From contig MWEM01000011.1 of NCBI GenBank assembly GCA_002071085.1, forward strand, positions 1 through 64,000: a stretch of DNA of 64,000 nucleotides. The letters run 5' to 3'. A program made the translations under genes and the position numbers. The notes under the pieces are model-generated. The model was not told the origin of the DNA. It did not search any database and saw only the letters and a list, made by a program, of their open reading frames with translations. Of the stretch, positions 1 to 8,472 are shown piece after piece. The stretch is from Thermotogota bacterium ADurb.Bin062. Lineage in GTDB: Bacteria; Thermotogota; Thermotogae; MWEM01. Each line of letters begins with the position of its first letter. Position 1 is the first letter of the stretch.

Positions 1-55
1 CGATTGTAGTGGCCAACTTTTTTGAGAAAGTGGCTTTTATCGCCGTTTGTAGCAC

Positions 56-112
56 TTTTAGTCGAAAGTTGGGTTGGGAACGCCTGGGAACGCCAACTTT
101 TAAGTCGGCATG
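56..112. repeat. H hairpin repeat, degenerate copies at left edge
   Basis: GGGAACGCC occurs next to an arm-loop-arm GCCAACTT / AAGTCGGC followed by ATG (about 88-112), the left-most copy of the H hairpin family found throughout the accessory region. One stem position no longer pairs (AAC against GTC), so this copy is slightly decayed. Positions 1-55 contain a looser copy (GGCCAACTTTT) but no gene. Confidence 0.6.
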
Positions 113-138
113 TTTACCGGACGCCACACATCAGTTTG

Positions 139-148
139 GTGGTATAAT
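139..148 (+). promoter_or_regulatory. Extended -10 promoter for the metallophosphoesterase gene
   Basis: TGG-TATAAT (TATAAT at 143-148) matches an extended -10. No good -35 is visible 16-18 bases upstream. The predicted transcript starts near 155 and gives a leader of about 77 bases before the ATG at 232. Confidence 0.45.
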
Positions 149-231
149 CGCCAGGTTAGATTATTAGAAATGCTTAGAATACTTTATATAGAACAAACGA
201 AGTGTATCGATAAATCGAAAGGAGCGATCTA

Positions 232-1515
232 ATGACAGGTTCAAAGAAACGGCTCAATCTTTTAGTTGCATTCTTGCTTTTTGCATCGGTAGCCCTTTTT
301 GCCAAATCGACGGGAGGAGCCGAACCGATACCTTTATGGGAAAAAGAGCTTTCTCGTGAAAGCATAAGAATTGTTGTGATCAGCGACCTCCATCTGGGCG
401 TGGATGACAGTTTTTCTGAAACGGTGAAGAATAAGGAACCGATGGCAGAATTCTTGGAACGGCTTGTAGTGAGTGATATCGACGAACTCGTGATCGCCGG
501 CGATATGCTTGACGAGTGGTTCGTACCGATAACTTATCCGCCGCACAACGATTTGGGCATATTCTTCCGCCAAGTCGCAGATAATAACTCCGCTATCATT
601 GCAGCCTTTGGAAAATTGATCCAAAGCGGGGTCAAGGTCGTCTACGTGCCGGGGAATCACGACCTTCTCCTGGACGAAGAGACGCTAACGGGTTTAATCC
701 CAGGGATTTCCCAAGCGCGCGATGGCGACGGTCTGGGCGTTTATCGCGCGGGTATGCGCTCGGAGATCGTCATCGAGCACGGGCACCGATATGACACGTT
801 CTGCGCGCCCGATCCTCTTTCGAACAAAGAAATAACCGGCGACTACCCTTCATTTTTACCTCCTGGCTATTTTTTCACCCGTATGGCCGCGACATACGTC
901 GCAGAGGGAAGAACGGCGCCGGTAAAAAAGCTCCCTCAAATAGAAGAGCCCTCGAAAGAAAACGGAGATCAGCAGGACGCCTATGTGTATTACCGTTTGT
1001 GGTCCTGGGCAATGAACAGTTTCCCCATTAAAGCCGGTTTCGATGAAAAAGTTTTCTACTGCGGTGTCAATGGGTATGACGACAGTTTTTCCCTGAGCGA
1101 CTTGCTCCCCGTGGTTCAAGAGGACGGGTCGATCAGCGCCGTTCTCTACGCGAATGTCCAGAGGCGATGGGATGAAGTACAGGAGATCTGCGGTATTGCC
1201 GCGAAAAACACTTATGCCCTGGCAACCGCCGGCGCTATTGACCACAACTTTTTAGACAACCAAGCCGTCACGCAATATTTCAACCTGGACCCGACTGTAG
1301 ACGTGGTCGTTTTCGGGCATTCGCACGTTCCCGTCGTCAATCGCTTTCAAAAAGGCTATGACAAAGAAAAAGTGTACGTCAACAGCGGCACCTGGATCGA
1401 CGGAAAAGTCGGCCAAGAGAGATGCTTCGCGGTCATCGAATCCGGTGAACAGACGACAACCGTTCGCTTGATGGAGTATCACAACGACGGAACGATAAGC
1501 CTTACGGGAGAATAG
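232..1515 (+). CDS. Secreted calcineurin-like metallophosphoesterase
   Basis: The 427-residue protein has an N-terminal hydrophobic segment (residues about 8-25) that looks like a signal peptide, so it probably acts outside the cytoplasm. It carries the metal-binding motifs of the calcineurin-like phosphoesterase superfamily in order: DLHLG, GDMLDEW, GNHD, and near the C-terminus GHSH. These residues bind two metal ions and hydrolyse phosphate esters; the substrate cannot be read from the sequence. The region between GNHD and GHSH is long and lacks a familiar domain. The start is fixed by AAAGGAG seven bases before the ATG. The gene stands alone, between an extended -10 promoter and a repeat block. 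It could be related to UDP-2,3-diacylglucosamine hydrolases or to general phosphodiesterases. Confidence 0.85.
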   Translation: MTGSKKRLNLLVAFLLFASVALFAKSTGGAEPIPLWEKELSRESIRIVVISDLHLGVDDSFSETVKNKEPMAEFLERLVVSDIDELVIAGDMLDEWFVPITYPPHNDLGIFFRQVADNNSAIIAAFGKLIQSGVKVVYVPGNHDLLLDEETLTGLIPGISQARDGDGLGVYRAGMRSEIVIEHGHRYDTFCAPDPLSNKEITGDYPSFLPPGYFFTRMAATYVAEGRTAPVKKLPQIEEPSKENGDQQDAYVYYRLWSWAMNSFPIKAGFDEKVFYCGVNGYDDSFSLSDLLPVVQEDGSISAVLYANVQRRWDEVQEICGIAAKNTYALATAGAIDHNFLDNQAVTQYFNLDPTVDVVVFGHSHVPVVNRFQKGYDKEKVYVNSGTWIDGKVGQERCFAVIESGEQTTTVRLMEYHNDGTISLTGE

Positions 1516-1560
1516 TAAACCTACTAATAAATCAAAAGACGAGCTTCCTTCGTTTCTTTC

Positions 1561-2600
1561 TGGGAGCGCCGGACTTCCGTGCGGCATAGTTTAAGGGATA
1601 AAACAGGGTTTCGCACAGAGAACACAGAGGGCACAGAGGAAAGATTAGAGATTCGCTGGGAACGCCTTTCTGGACGCCATAGGTACGCCGCACTTTAGTG
1701 TGGCAGGTGTCAAGTTCTCTTCGCGCCCTCCGTGCGAAACCTTTTTTCGACATATGCCAACTTAAAAGTCGGCATTCCAAGGCGGTCCCAAGCGCGGTAT
1801 CGCGGCGTAAGCGACCCTTCTTTTCGCGACGGCGCGATACCCTTTTTATAAGGCAAAGGGCGGATCGCGAATTTCTGTGGACTGGGAACGCCGGACTTCA
1901 GTCCGGCACGGTTAAAACCAAAACAGGGGTTCGCACAGAGAACACAGAGGGCACAGAGGAAAGATTAGAGATTCGCTGGGAACGCCTGGGTGCGCCAGGC
2001 TTTTGAGAGCCCCCTGGGAACGCCACACTTTAGTGTGGCATGGGTTCATTGTTCTCTCCGTGCCCTCCTTACGAAACTTTTTTCAACATATGCCAACTTA
2101 CAAGTTGGCGGTCCCAGGGCGGTCCCAAGCGCGGGATCGCGGCGTAAGCGCCCCTTCTTTTCGCGACGGCGCGATACCCTTTTTATAAGACAAAGGGCGG
2201 ATCGCGAGTTTCTGTGGACTGGGAACGCCGGACTTCAGCTTGGTGGGTCTTTTCTTTTTCTGGGAGCGCCCTGGGAACGCCGGACTTCAGTCCGGCACGG
2301 TTAAAATCAAAACAGGGGTTCGCACAGAGAACACAGAGGGCACAGAGGAAAGATTAGAGATTCGCTGGGAACGCCTTTCTGGACGCCATAGGAACGCCGC
2401 ACTTTAGTGTGGCATGTGTCAAGTTCTCTTCGCGCCCTCCGTGCGAAACCTTTTTCAACATATGCCAACTTAAAAGTTGGCGTTCCCAGGACGTATCTCT
2501 GTGTTCTCTCTTTGTTCTCTCTGTACTCTCTGCGTGCTCTGTGCGAAACCATCTTTTGGCTTTGAAAAGACAAGCCAACTTGAAAGCTGGCGTTACCCGT
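1561..2600. repeat. Repeat block: H hairpins, CACAGAG tracts and P2 palindromes, no gene
   Basis: This 1.1-kb gap holds no credible gene. Three composite elements (1683-1779, 2015-2116, 2391-2488) each consist of a forward H hairpin (AACGCC with CACTTTAGTG), a tract rich in TTCTCT and CTCCGTGCGAAACC, and a reverse H hairpin ending in CCA. Two reversed P2 palindromes lie at 1799-1838 and 2136-2175. CACAGAG tracts are at about 1614-1640 and 1934-1960, with another after 2320. A segment from P2 through GGACTTCAGTCC and the CACAGAG tract is repeated nearly verbatim (about 1839-2000 and 2176-2380) and again partly at 4270-4380. Short open frames here are translations of the repeats. Confidence 0.85.
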
Positions 2601-2641
2601 AAGTTCCCATAAGAGCACTCACTGAGAACTATAGATGATCC

Positions 2642-4156
2642 CTACGCAGACGGAACGGGGCGCTTGACCGGGATGATCCAAAGGTGAAGGGTCTTCCCCT
2701 CCGCCTCCACTTTCTCGTACCCTTCTGCTTCGTGGTACTCCGAGAACATCACCAGATGCCCTTCGCTTAACCCGCTTCGTTCCAGATACGCTTTCAACTG
2801 CCCTTGGCTTTTCTCGTACTGGTCCGCGTCATACCGCTTGATCTCGATGATGTCCGTCTTTCCTGCCTGCAAAAGGAGCAAGTCAACTCTCCCTCCACCT
2901 ACAGGCGTTTCCACGAAGCATTTCGCATCCGCGAATTCCGCATACGTGCTGAAGAACGCGTCGATGTTGTAGTGGTAGACCCCCTCGCTCGCCTTCCCCT
3001 GACTGAAGATGATGTTTCCCCGGTTCTTCACGTAAGCGATATACCGCCACAAGAGTTTCGTCACATCCAACAGTCCCCGTTCGTCCACGTATTTCTTGTA
3101 CGTCTCGATCGGGCTTTTGAAGTGTTCTTTCTCCCCGTTAAACAAGGGTTTGAAACACGTGTAGAGCGCTTTTTTGTACAGCGGTATCGGGATGCAGCAC
3201 GCGCCATCGCAATCGTCGATCACTCCGTTCACGTAGAGGAATTTGATCGTCTCATCGTAGTTGTTGAAAGGGACCTCTTTCCCGAAGAGAATCTCTTTCA
3301 TGATCTCCGTGTGCTGTTTTGCCTTACTGACGATATTGGAGATGTTTTTATCGATATAGACACGGGTGAAGTGGTCGACGGTGAGGTAGAAGGCGTCCAT
3401 ACCGACGACTTCCCCGTTCGGGCACTTCTTCTCCACGAGGTCGCGAGCGAGGGCGTTCACGAGGCCAGGCTGGCCTAGCGTCTGCTCGTAGATGCCCTCT
3501 TTGACGGGGTGTTCGAAGAGCTGTCCCGTCTCCCGTTCGTATTGGGCCAGAAGGTCGTAGACTTCCTCCCGGGTGAAATAGGGGACTTGTATCTGGTCGG
3601 CGATATTGAAGGGGCTCGCGGTGTCCTGGATGATCCCCGTGATGTTGCTCACACCGGTCAGGATCACGCTGCGTAAACCGATCTCTTGTTTTTCATGATA
3701 GATCGAGCGGATCAGGTGTAGAAAACCGTTCAGAACCTTCGGGTTTTTGAGCCCTTCGATTTCGTCTACGACAATTACCCACTCTTTTTTCTGAATTTGG
3801 GCGACTTCTCGCAGTTTCAAAGCGATATCTGTCATATTGTGAAAATCCGGAACAGCATTTTCTGGCAGCTCTGTCCCGCGAAGAATGCGATCGCGAAGCG
3901 AAGAGAGAAAATCGGAGAGATCAAGATCCCCGTACGCTTCGAAAGAAACCCAAACGGGTAACCAATCGGGCTTTTCTCTTTTTATCGCTTCGATGAGGAA
4001 CTGGAAGTACGTGGTCTTCCCACTTTGCCGAGGGGCGAATATGGTGAAATACCGCCACTGTTTGACCTTTTTCAACCCTTCGGCGACCAGCGCCGTCCGG
4101 GGAACGTAATAATTCAGCTTTGGGTCCACCGGCCCTTCTGTGCAGAACGTCCGCAT
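2642..4156 (-). CDS. AAA-type ATPase with C-terminal PD-(D/E)XK nuclease domain
   Basis: The 504-residue protein begins MRTFCTEGPVDP, the usual start of a family of predicted AAA ATPases. Walker A is APRQSGKTT (Lys47) and Walker B is VIVVDEIEG (Asp131). Near residues 430-470 the pattern GRVDLLLL, then IIEIKRYD, matches a PD-(D/E)XK nuclease core. Such ATPase-nuclease proteins are common in repeat-rich or mobile regions; their role is not established. AAGGAGG six bases before the ATG at 4156 favours this start over upstream alternatives, and a TGG-TATACT box lies just upstream. It is only distantly related to the four ATPases that follow on the other strand, although the layout is similar. Repeat blocks flank it on both sides. 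Confidence 0.8.
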   Translation of the reverse strand: MRTFCTEGPVDPKLNYYVPRTALVAEGLKKVKQWRYFTIFAPRQSGKTTYFQFLIEAIKREKPDWLPVWVSFEAYGDLDLSDFLSSLRDRILRGTELPENAVPDFHNMTDIALKLREVAQIQKKEWVIVVDEIEGLKNPKVLNGFLHLIRSIYHEKQEIGLRSVILTGVSNITGIIQDTASPFNIADQIQVPYFTREEVYDLLAQYERETGQLFEHPVKEGIYEQTLGQPGLVNALARDLVEKKCPNGEVVGMDAFYLTVDHFTRVYIDKNISNIVSKAKQHTEIMKEILFGKEVPFNNYDETIKFLYVNGVIDDCDGACCIPIPLYKKALYTCFKPLFNGEKEHFKSPIETYKKYVDERGLLDVTKLLWRYIAYVKNRGNIIFSQGKASEGVYHYNIDAFFSTYAEFADAKCFVETPVGGGRVDLLLLQAGKTDIIEIKRYDADQYEKSQGQLKAYLERSGLSEGHLVMFSEYHEAEGYEKVEAEGKTLHLWIIPVKRPVPSA

Positions 4157-4185
4157 TTGGTCCTCCTTCGATCGGGTTTGAAACG

Positions 4186-4194
4186 AGTATACCA
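4186..4194 (-). promoter_or_regulatory. Extended -10 promoter for the ATPase at 2642-4156
   Basis: Read on the minus strand, TGG-TATACT (TATACT at 4191-4186) lies about 30 bases upstream of the ATG, leaving a leader that holds the AAGGAGG site. No clear -35 is seen. Confidence 0.45.
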
Positions 4195-4199
4195 CAATC

Positions 4200-4790
4200 G
4201 AAGCGTGGGTTTTCGGAGCGCTGGGAACGCCAAACTTCAGCTTGGTGGGTCTTTTCTTTTTTTGGGAGCGCCCTGGGAACGCCGGACTTCAGTCCAGCAC
4301 GGTTAAAACCAAAACAGGGGTTCGCACAGAGAACGCAGAGGGCACAGAGGAAAGATTAGAAATTCGCTGGGAACGCCTGGGTGCGCCAGGCTTTTGAGAG
4401 CCCCCTGGGAACGCCACACTTTAGTGTGGCATGGTTTTTTTTCTTTGTTGGGGACGCCTGGGAACACCGAACTTTATTTCGGCGTGTCGCTTGTTCTAAA
4501 CATAGCGCTCTCCGGAAAGACCTGCCAACTTAAAAGTTGGCGGTCCCAGGGCGGTCCCAAGCGCGGGATCGCGGCGTAAGCGACCCTTCTTTTCGCGACG
4601 GCGCGATACCCTTTTTAAAAGACAAAGGGCAGATCGCGAGTTTCTGTGGACTGGGAACACCGCACTTCAGCGCGGCGCGTGTTCAATGTTCTCTCAGTGC
4701 CCTCTGTGTTCTCTGTGCGAAACCTTCTTTTATCTTTTTGACCTTTTAGAAAATCAAAAACAAGCCGAACTAAAGTCCGGCACTTCAACA
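4200..4790. repeat. Repeat block upstream of the first mosaic ATPase gene
   Basis: No gene is seen. Forward H hairpins lie at about 4222-4250, 4274-4301, 4403-4432, 4454-4485 and 4651-4679, and a reverse hairpin at 4522-4548. A CACAGAG tract is at 4324-4350 and its complement (CTCTGTGTTCTCTG) at about 4685-4725. A reversed P2 palindrome is at 4568-4607. The stretch 4276-4380 repeats 1886-1990, which shows that blocks larger than one repeat have been duplicated. Confidence 0.8.
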
Positions 4791-4797
4791 GCGCTCT

Positions 4798-4807
4798 ATG
4801 CTATAAT
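4798..4807 (+). promoter_or_regulatory. Extended -10 promoter of mosaic ATPase copy A
   Basis: CTCTATGC-TATAAT (TATAAT at 4802-4807) is followed by a leader of under 30 bases. The same promoter and leader precede copies B (6751-6756) and D (14870-14875) almost unchanged, whereas the sequence upstream of the promoter differs. The -35 region is poor, so the TG of the extended -10 probably matters. Confidence 0.6.
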
Positions 4808-4830
4808 CTTTCCAAACCGAAGCAAAGCGG

Positions 4831-6132
4831 GTGAATGCGATGTTTACGATGCCGGAAAAGATAATCTATGCCTTACCGGAGCAAATAGGAAACACCGAGC
4901 TCTTCGTCGGGAGAAAGAAGGAGTTCGACTACTATCTGGGAGATTGGTACTATTACCTCGTCAATAATATGGCTCAAAGCCAAGCGATCGTCGCCAGACG
5001 AAAGAAAGGGAAAACGGCGTTTCTGCAGCGACTGTTCAATATCCTGTGGAGCTGTTCAGAAAGCAAAGTGATTCCGTTCTACTACGCGATACAAGACCAA
5101 CGAATCACGCTTGCCAGCTTTGCGAAAGAATTCTTCGCGACATTCGCAAGTCACTATCTTTCATTCCTCACACAGAACAAAGACTGGGTCATAACCCCGT
5201 TCAATTACGCAACATTGAAAGGACACATCGCCTCGTATCCAGAACTTCATATGCGATGTCAGTCGATAGACGAATTTGAAAAAACGGGTAACTGGGATTT
5301 GATGTGGACGGTCGCAAGTCGCGCACCTTCCGAGATTGCTGCGTCCAAAGGCATTAAAATCGTCCAAATCATAGACGAATTTCAAAATATCAACGCCTAC
5401 ATCGTCAATGAACGTGAAAATACGATCGACACGATGAGCGGGACGTACCTGATCCTCGCTGAGAAGAGAGAGGCGCCGCTTATCATTTCGGGGAGTGAGG
5501 TCCACGGACTGTTGGAGATCGTGCGAAGACTCACGGCACGGTTCAAAGTACGGACGCTCGGGAATCTCCCTGAAGAGGAAGCCAAAGAAGCGATAAGGCG
5601 GTATGCGAAGGCCTCGCGGACCAAAATCAACGAACAGGCGGAAGTAAAGATATGGAATCTGACGCAAGGAGACCCATTGTATATCCGCGCGTTGATGCAG
5701 AGTGAGCATAACGATACAAAAGACTATACGAACGAAGACAACATCATCGCGACGTACACACAAGAGATCACACAAGGAGAGATCTACGACACCTGGACCG
5801 AATATATCGCTAAAATCTTTGTGGAAGTGAACGAAAGAAACGCGAAACGAATTTTATTGTACCTGTTTCAGACTGGAGAAGAGCGCACACGCGTTCAGAT
5901 AATCAAAGACCTAAACCTCGATATGACCGACTTCGAGCTGCAGACGAAACTGCAAAAGTTAATTAAAGCGGATCTGATCTCGCGAGGTGAAACATACTTC
6001 GACTACAAGATAGCAAAAGATAAAACTTACGAACTCGTCTTTCGACACCTCTTTCAAAAAGAGATCGACTACTTTGTCCCGGACATAAAGAAAGAGCTTC
6101 GTCAGGAGATGGGTGGGAACGCCAACTTTTAA
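4831..6132 (+). CDS. Mosaic P-loop ATPase copy A, C-terminally truncated at a hairpin repeat
   Basis: The 433-residue product matches the ATPase part of copy B (6780-8453). Walker A is ARRKKGKT (Lys61) and Walker B is IVQIIDEFQ (Asp182-Glu183). It ends LRQEMGGNANF: the last codons and the TAA stop come from an H hairpin (GGGAACGCC, AACTTTTAAGTT, GGC) beginning at 6113. In copy B the same point continues into a 130-residue nuclease-like domain, so copy A has lost that domain. Translation can start at GTG 4831 or ATG 4840; the leader is short and the ribosome site weak. The segment between the Walker motifs matches copies C and D but not B. Whether the truncated product is functional is unknown; the frame is intact. 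Confidence 0.75.
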   Translation: MNAMFTMPEKIIYALPEQIGNTELFVGRKKEFDYYLGDWYYYLVNNMAQSQAIVARRKKGKTAFLQRLFNILWSCSESKVIPFYYAIQDQRITLASFAKEFFATFASHYLSFLTQNKDWVITPFNYATLKGHIASYPELHMRCQSIDEFEKTGNWDLMWTVASRAPSEIAASKGIKIVQIIDEFQNINAYIVNERENTIDTMSGTYLILAEKREAPLIISGSEVHGLLEIVRRLTARFKVRTLGNLPEEEAKEAIRRYAKASRTKINEQAEVKIWNLTQGDPLYIRALMQSEHNDTKDYTNEDNIIATYTQEITQGEIYDTWTEYIAKIFVEVNERNAKRILLYLFQTGEERTRVQIIKDLNLDMTDFELQTKLQKLIKADLISRGETYFDYKIAKDKTYELVFRHLFQKEIDYFVPDIKKELRQEMGGNANF

Positions 6133-6640
6133 GTTGGCAGGTCTTTCAAAGAGCAAAACCGGGGTTCACAAGGAGGGTAAAATGAGCCAATACGAGGTTT
6201 ATCGCGGGGTAAGTGATTTTTTACGACCCCGCGATCCCTTCTTCATCCTTCTAAAGAGCGTATCGCGCCGCCGCGAAAAGAAGGAGCGCTTACGTCGCGA
6301 TGCTGCGCCTGGGAACGCCGGACTTTATAGGTTATCGCGGGGTAAGTGATTTTTACGACCCCGCGATCCGTTCTATGTCTCTCTAAAAAGGCTATCGCGC
6401 CGTCGTGAAAAAAAGGAGCGTTTACGCCGCGATGCCCGTTTGAGGTTAACGCGGGGTAAGTGATTTTTACGATCCCGCGATCCGCTCTATTTCTCTCTAA
6501 AAAGGGTATCGCGCCGTCGCGAAAAGAAGAAGCGCTTACGCCGCGATGCCCGTTTGAGGTTATCGCGGGGTAAGTGATTTTTACGACCCCGCGATCCCCG
6601 CTTTCCTGGGAACGCCGGACTTTAGTCTGGCATGTCTTTT
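6113..6640. repeat. H hairpin followed by alternating P1-P2 palindrome array
   Basis: After the H hairpin at 6113-6141, P1 copies lie at 6201-6235, 6334-6367, 6448-6481 and 6562-6595. P2 copies lie between them at 6262-6301, 6394-6433 and 6508-6547, making a regular alternating array. All but one begin ATCGCG and all end CGCGAT; the P1 at 6448 starts AACGCG. P1 interiors read GGGGTAAGTGA...ACGACCCC, and P2 interiors read CCGTCGCGAAAAGAAGG...GCGCTTACG. At 6311-6330 a half H hairpin (GGGAACGCCGGACTTTA) runs straight into P1. An intact H hairpin follows at 6607-6632. The first 200 bases of the block are identical to those after copy D at 16181. Confidence 0.85.
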
Positions 6641-6746
6641 CTTTTTCTGAGAGAAACGAGTCCCTTACAGTTTTTCCTCTGTGCTCTCCGTGTTCTCTGT
6701 GCGAACCCATTGTCCTTCCCCAGGGCCGCTCCTTCCCTTCCGCTCT

Positions 6747-6756
6747 ATGCTATAAT
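6747..6756 (+). promoter_or_regulatory. Extended -10 promoter of mosaic ATPase copy B
   Basis: TATAAT at 6751-6756 within GCTCTATGC-TATAATC is the same promoter as in copies A and D. It is preceded by CCTTCCCTTCC, as in copy D. Confidence 0.6.
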
Positions 6757-6779
6757 CTTTCCAAACCGAAGCAAAGCGG

Positions 6780-8453
6780 GTGAAAGCGATGTTCACGATG
6801 CCGGAAAAGATAATCTACGCCTTACCGGAGCAAATAGGAAACACCGAGCTCTTCGTCGGGAGAAAGATGGAATTCGACTACTATCTGGGAGATTGGTATT
6901 ATTATCTCATCAATAATATGGCTCAAAGCCAAGCGATCGTCGCCAGGCGAAAGAAAGGAAAGACCGCGTTTCTGCAGCGACTGTTCAATATCCTGTGGAG
7001 CTGCCCGGATACGGGTGTCATCCCCTTCTACTTCAGCGTTAGAGAGGTGAAAACAACTCTCGCAGAGTTCTCGAAATCCTTTTTCGCAACATTTGTGAAC
7101 CATTATTTTGCCTATAGAAAACGGAACCCTGAGTGGGCTGCGTTCCCGAAAGCCTTTGCAGCATTAAGAGGAAAAATAGAAGATAAACATCTGAAAGAGA
7201 CCTACGAAGTAATCGAAGAGTCCGAAAGAATCAACAACTGGGGGCAGATGTGGGAAGCGGCGAGTCGCGCGCCTTTCGGGATAGCTGTGGTTCAAAACGT
7301 AAAAATTGTCCAAATCTTCGACGAGTTCCAAAACATCAATGAGTACGTTTACAATTACCGTGGAGAAAAGATCGACTCACTTAGCGGGACGTACCTTGAC
7401 CTCGCAGAAAAGAGAGAGGCGCCGCTTATCATTTCGGGTAGCGAAGTCCACGGGTTGTTGGAGATCGTGCGAAGACTCACGGCACGGTTCAAAGAACGGA
7501 CACTTGGGAACCTTCCGGAAGAGGAAGCCAAAGAAGCGATTCGGCGGTATGCGAAGGCCTCGCGGACCAAAATCAACGAACAGGCGGAAGAAAAGATATG
7601 GAATCTGACGCAAGGAGACCCATTGTATATCCGCGCGTTGATGCAGAGCGAACATAACGATACAAAGGACTACACGAACGAAGACAACATCATCGCGACG
7701 TACACACGAGAGATCACTCAAGGAGAGATCTATGGCACCTGGGCTGAATACATTGTGAAGGTCTTCTTGGAAGTGAACGAAAGAAATGCTAAACGGATTA
7801 TGTTGTACCTGTTTCAAACGGGTGAAGAGCGCACAAGAGCTCAGATGATCAAAGACCTGAACCTCGATATGACCGACTTAGAGCTACAGATGAAACTACT
7901 CCAGTTGATCAAAGCAGATCTGATCTCATTCGGTAGCACTGCATTCAGATATGTCATCGCTCAAGATAAGACTTATGAACTTGTGTTTCGGAGGCTGTTT
8001 CAGGACGAAATAGACCACTTCATCCCTGATATCCGAAAAGAGCTTCGCCAAGAGATGGGGAGGACGAGCTACGAGAAAGGGAAGTTCCGAGAATATCTCG
8101 TACGGGAACGGATTAAGAAACCGTTCAACCTGAAAGACCTCGCAGAGAACGGAATCGACCTCACCATCAAACCGAAAACGATCTTAGAGCGCGAAACGGT
8201 CAAAGTGGGACTACGCGATCGAGAGATCGACCTGATCGTGAAAGGCAGCGTCGAGTTGTGGATCGACGTGAAAGACACGAAAGGGAAGTACGGGAAACGC
8301 GATGCGGATCGTTGGATAGAGATCAAAAATACGATCAACGAAATAAGTCCAAAAACCCTATTCGCAACGTACTCACAAAACGGGTACACGACTTCCGCAA
8401 AAGAGCTCCTCGTCTCGAGCGGGATTTACGTGCTAAAGGGGGAAGAGGGGTAG
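6780..8453 (+). CDS. Mosaic P-loop ATPase copy B, full length with nuclease-like C-terminus
   Basis: This 557-residue protein is the only complete member of the local family. Residues 1-75 hold Walker A (ARRKKGKT), and IVQIFDEFQNIN is Walker B. The C-terminal 130 residues carry a PD-(D/E)XK-like pattern: Asp484 in REIDLIV, then Asp496-Val-Lys498 in WIDVKDTKG. The layout resembles the archaeal-type ATPases that end in a DUF234-like nuclease, but that family assignment is an inference. The segment between Walker A and Walker B (about residues 78-180, beginning DTGVIPFYFSV) differs strongly from copies A, C and D, while the flanks are nearly identical, which indicates module exchange. The start is GTG 6780 or ATG 6789. 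The gene ends in a normal stop before the next repeat block. Confidence 0.8.
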   Translation: MKAMFTMPEKIIYALPEQIGNTELFVGRKMEFDYYLGDWYYYLINNMAQSQAIVARRKKGKTAFLQRLFNILWSCPDTGVIPFYFSVREVKTTLAEFSKSFFATFVNHYFAYRKRNPEWAAFPKAFAALRGKIEDKHLKETYEVIEESERINNWGQMWEAASRAPFGIAVVQNVKIVQIFDEFQNINEYVYNYRGEKIDSLSGTYLDLAEKREAPLIISGSEVHGLLEIVRRLTARFKERTLGNLPEEEAKEAIRRYAKASRTKINEQAEEKIWNLTQGDPLYIRALMQSEHNDTKDYTNEDNIIATYTREITQGEIYGTWAEYIVKVFLEVNERNAKRIMLYLFQTGEERTRAQMIKDLNLDMTDLELQMKLLQLIKADLISFGSTAFRYVIAQDKTYELVFRRLFQDEIDHFIPDIRKELRQEMGRTSYEKGKFREYLVRERIKKPFNLKDLAENGIDLTIKPKTILERETVKVGLRDREIDLIVKGSVELWIDVKDTKGKYGKRDADRWIEIKNTINEISPKTLFATYSQNGYTTSAKELLVSSGIYVLKGEEG

Positions 8454-8472
8454 TAGGAGCGCACTCAAAGAA

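Noticed and set aside
1698-2618. Several open frames of 60-104 residues on both strands, also at 4025-4749, 6243-6710, 8892-9403, 12631-13196, 14559-15035, 16368-17123 and 43406-43876
   Set aside because: They translate H hairpins, CACAGAG tracts and P palindromes (recurring LGTPTFKLA, HREHGEH, SRRREKKG), have no ribosome sites and occur wherever the repeats occur, so they are not genes.
6201-6595. CRISPR array
   Set aside because: The repeated units are two different palindromes with spacers of about 20-27 bases that are themselves partly conserved, and no cas genes are in the window.
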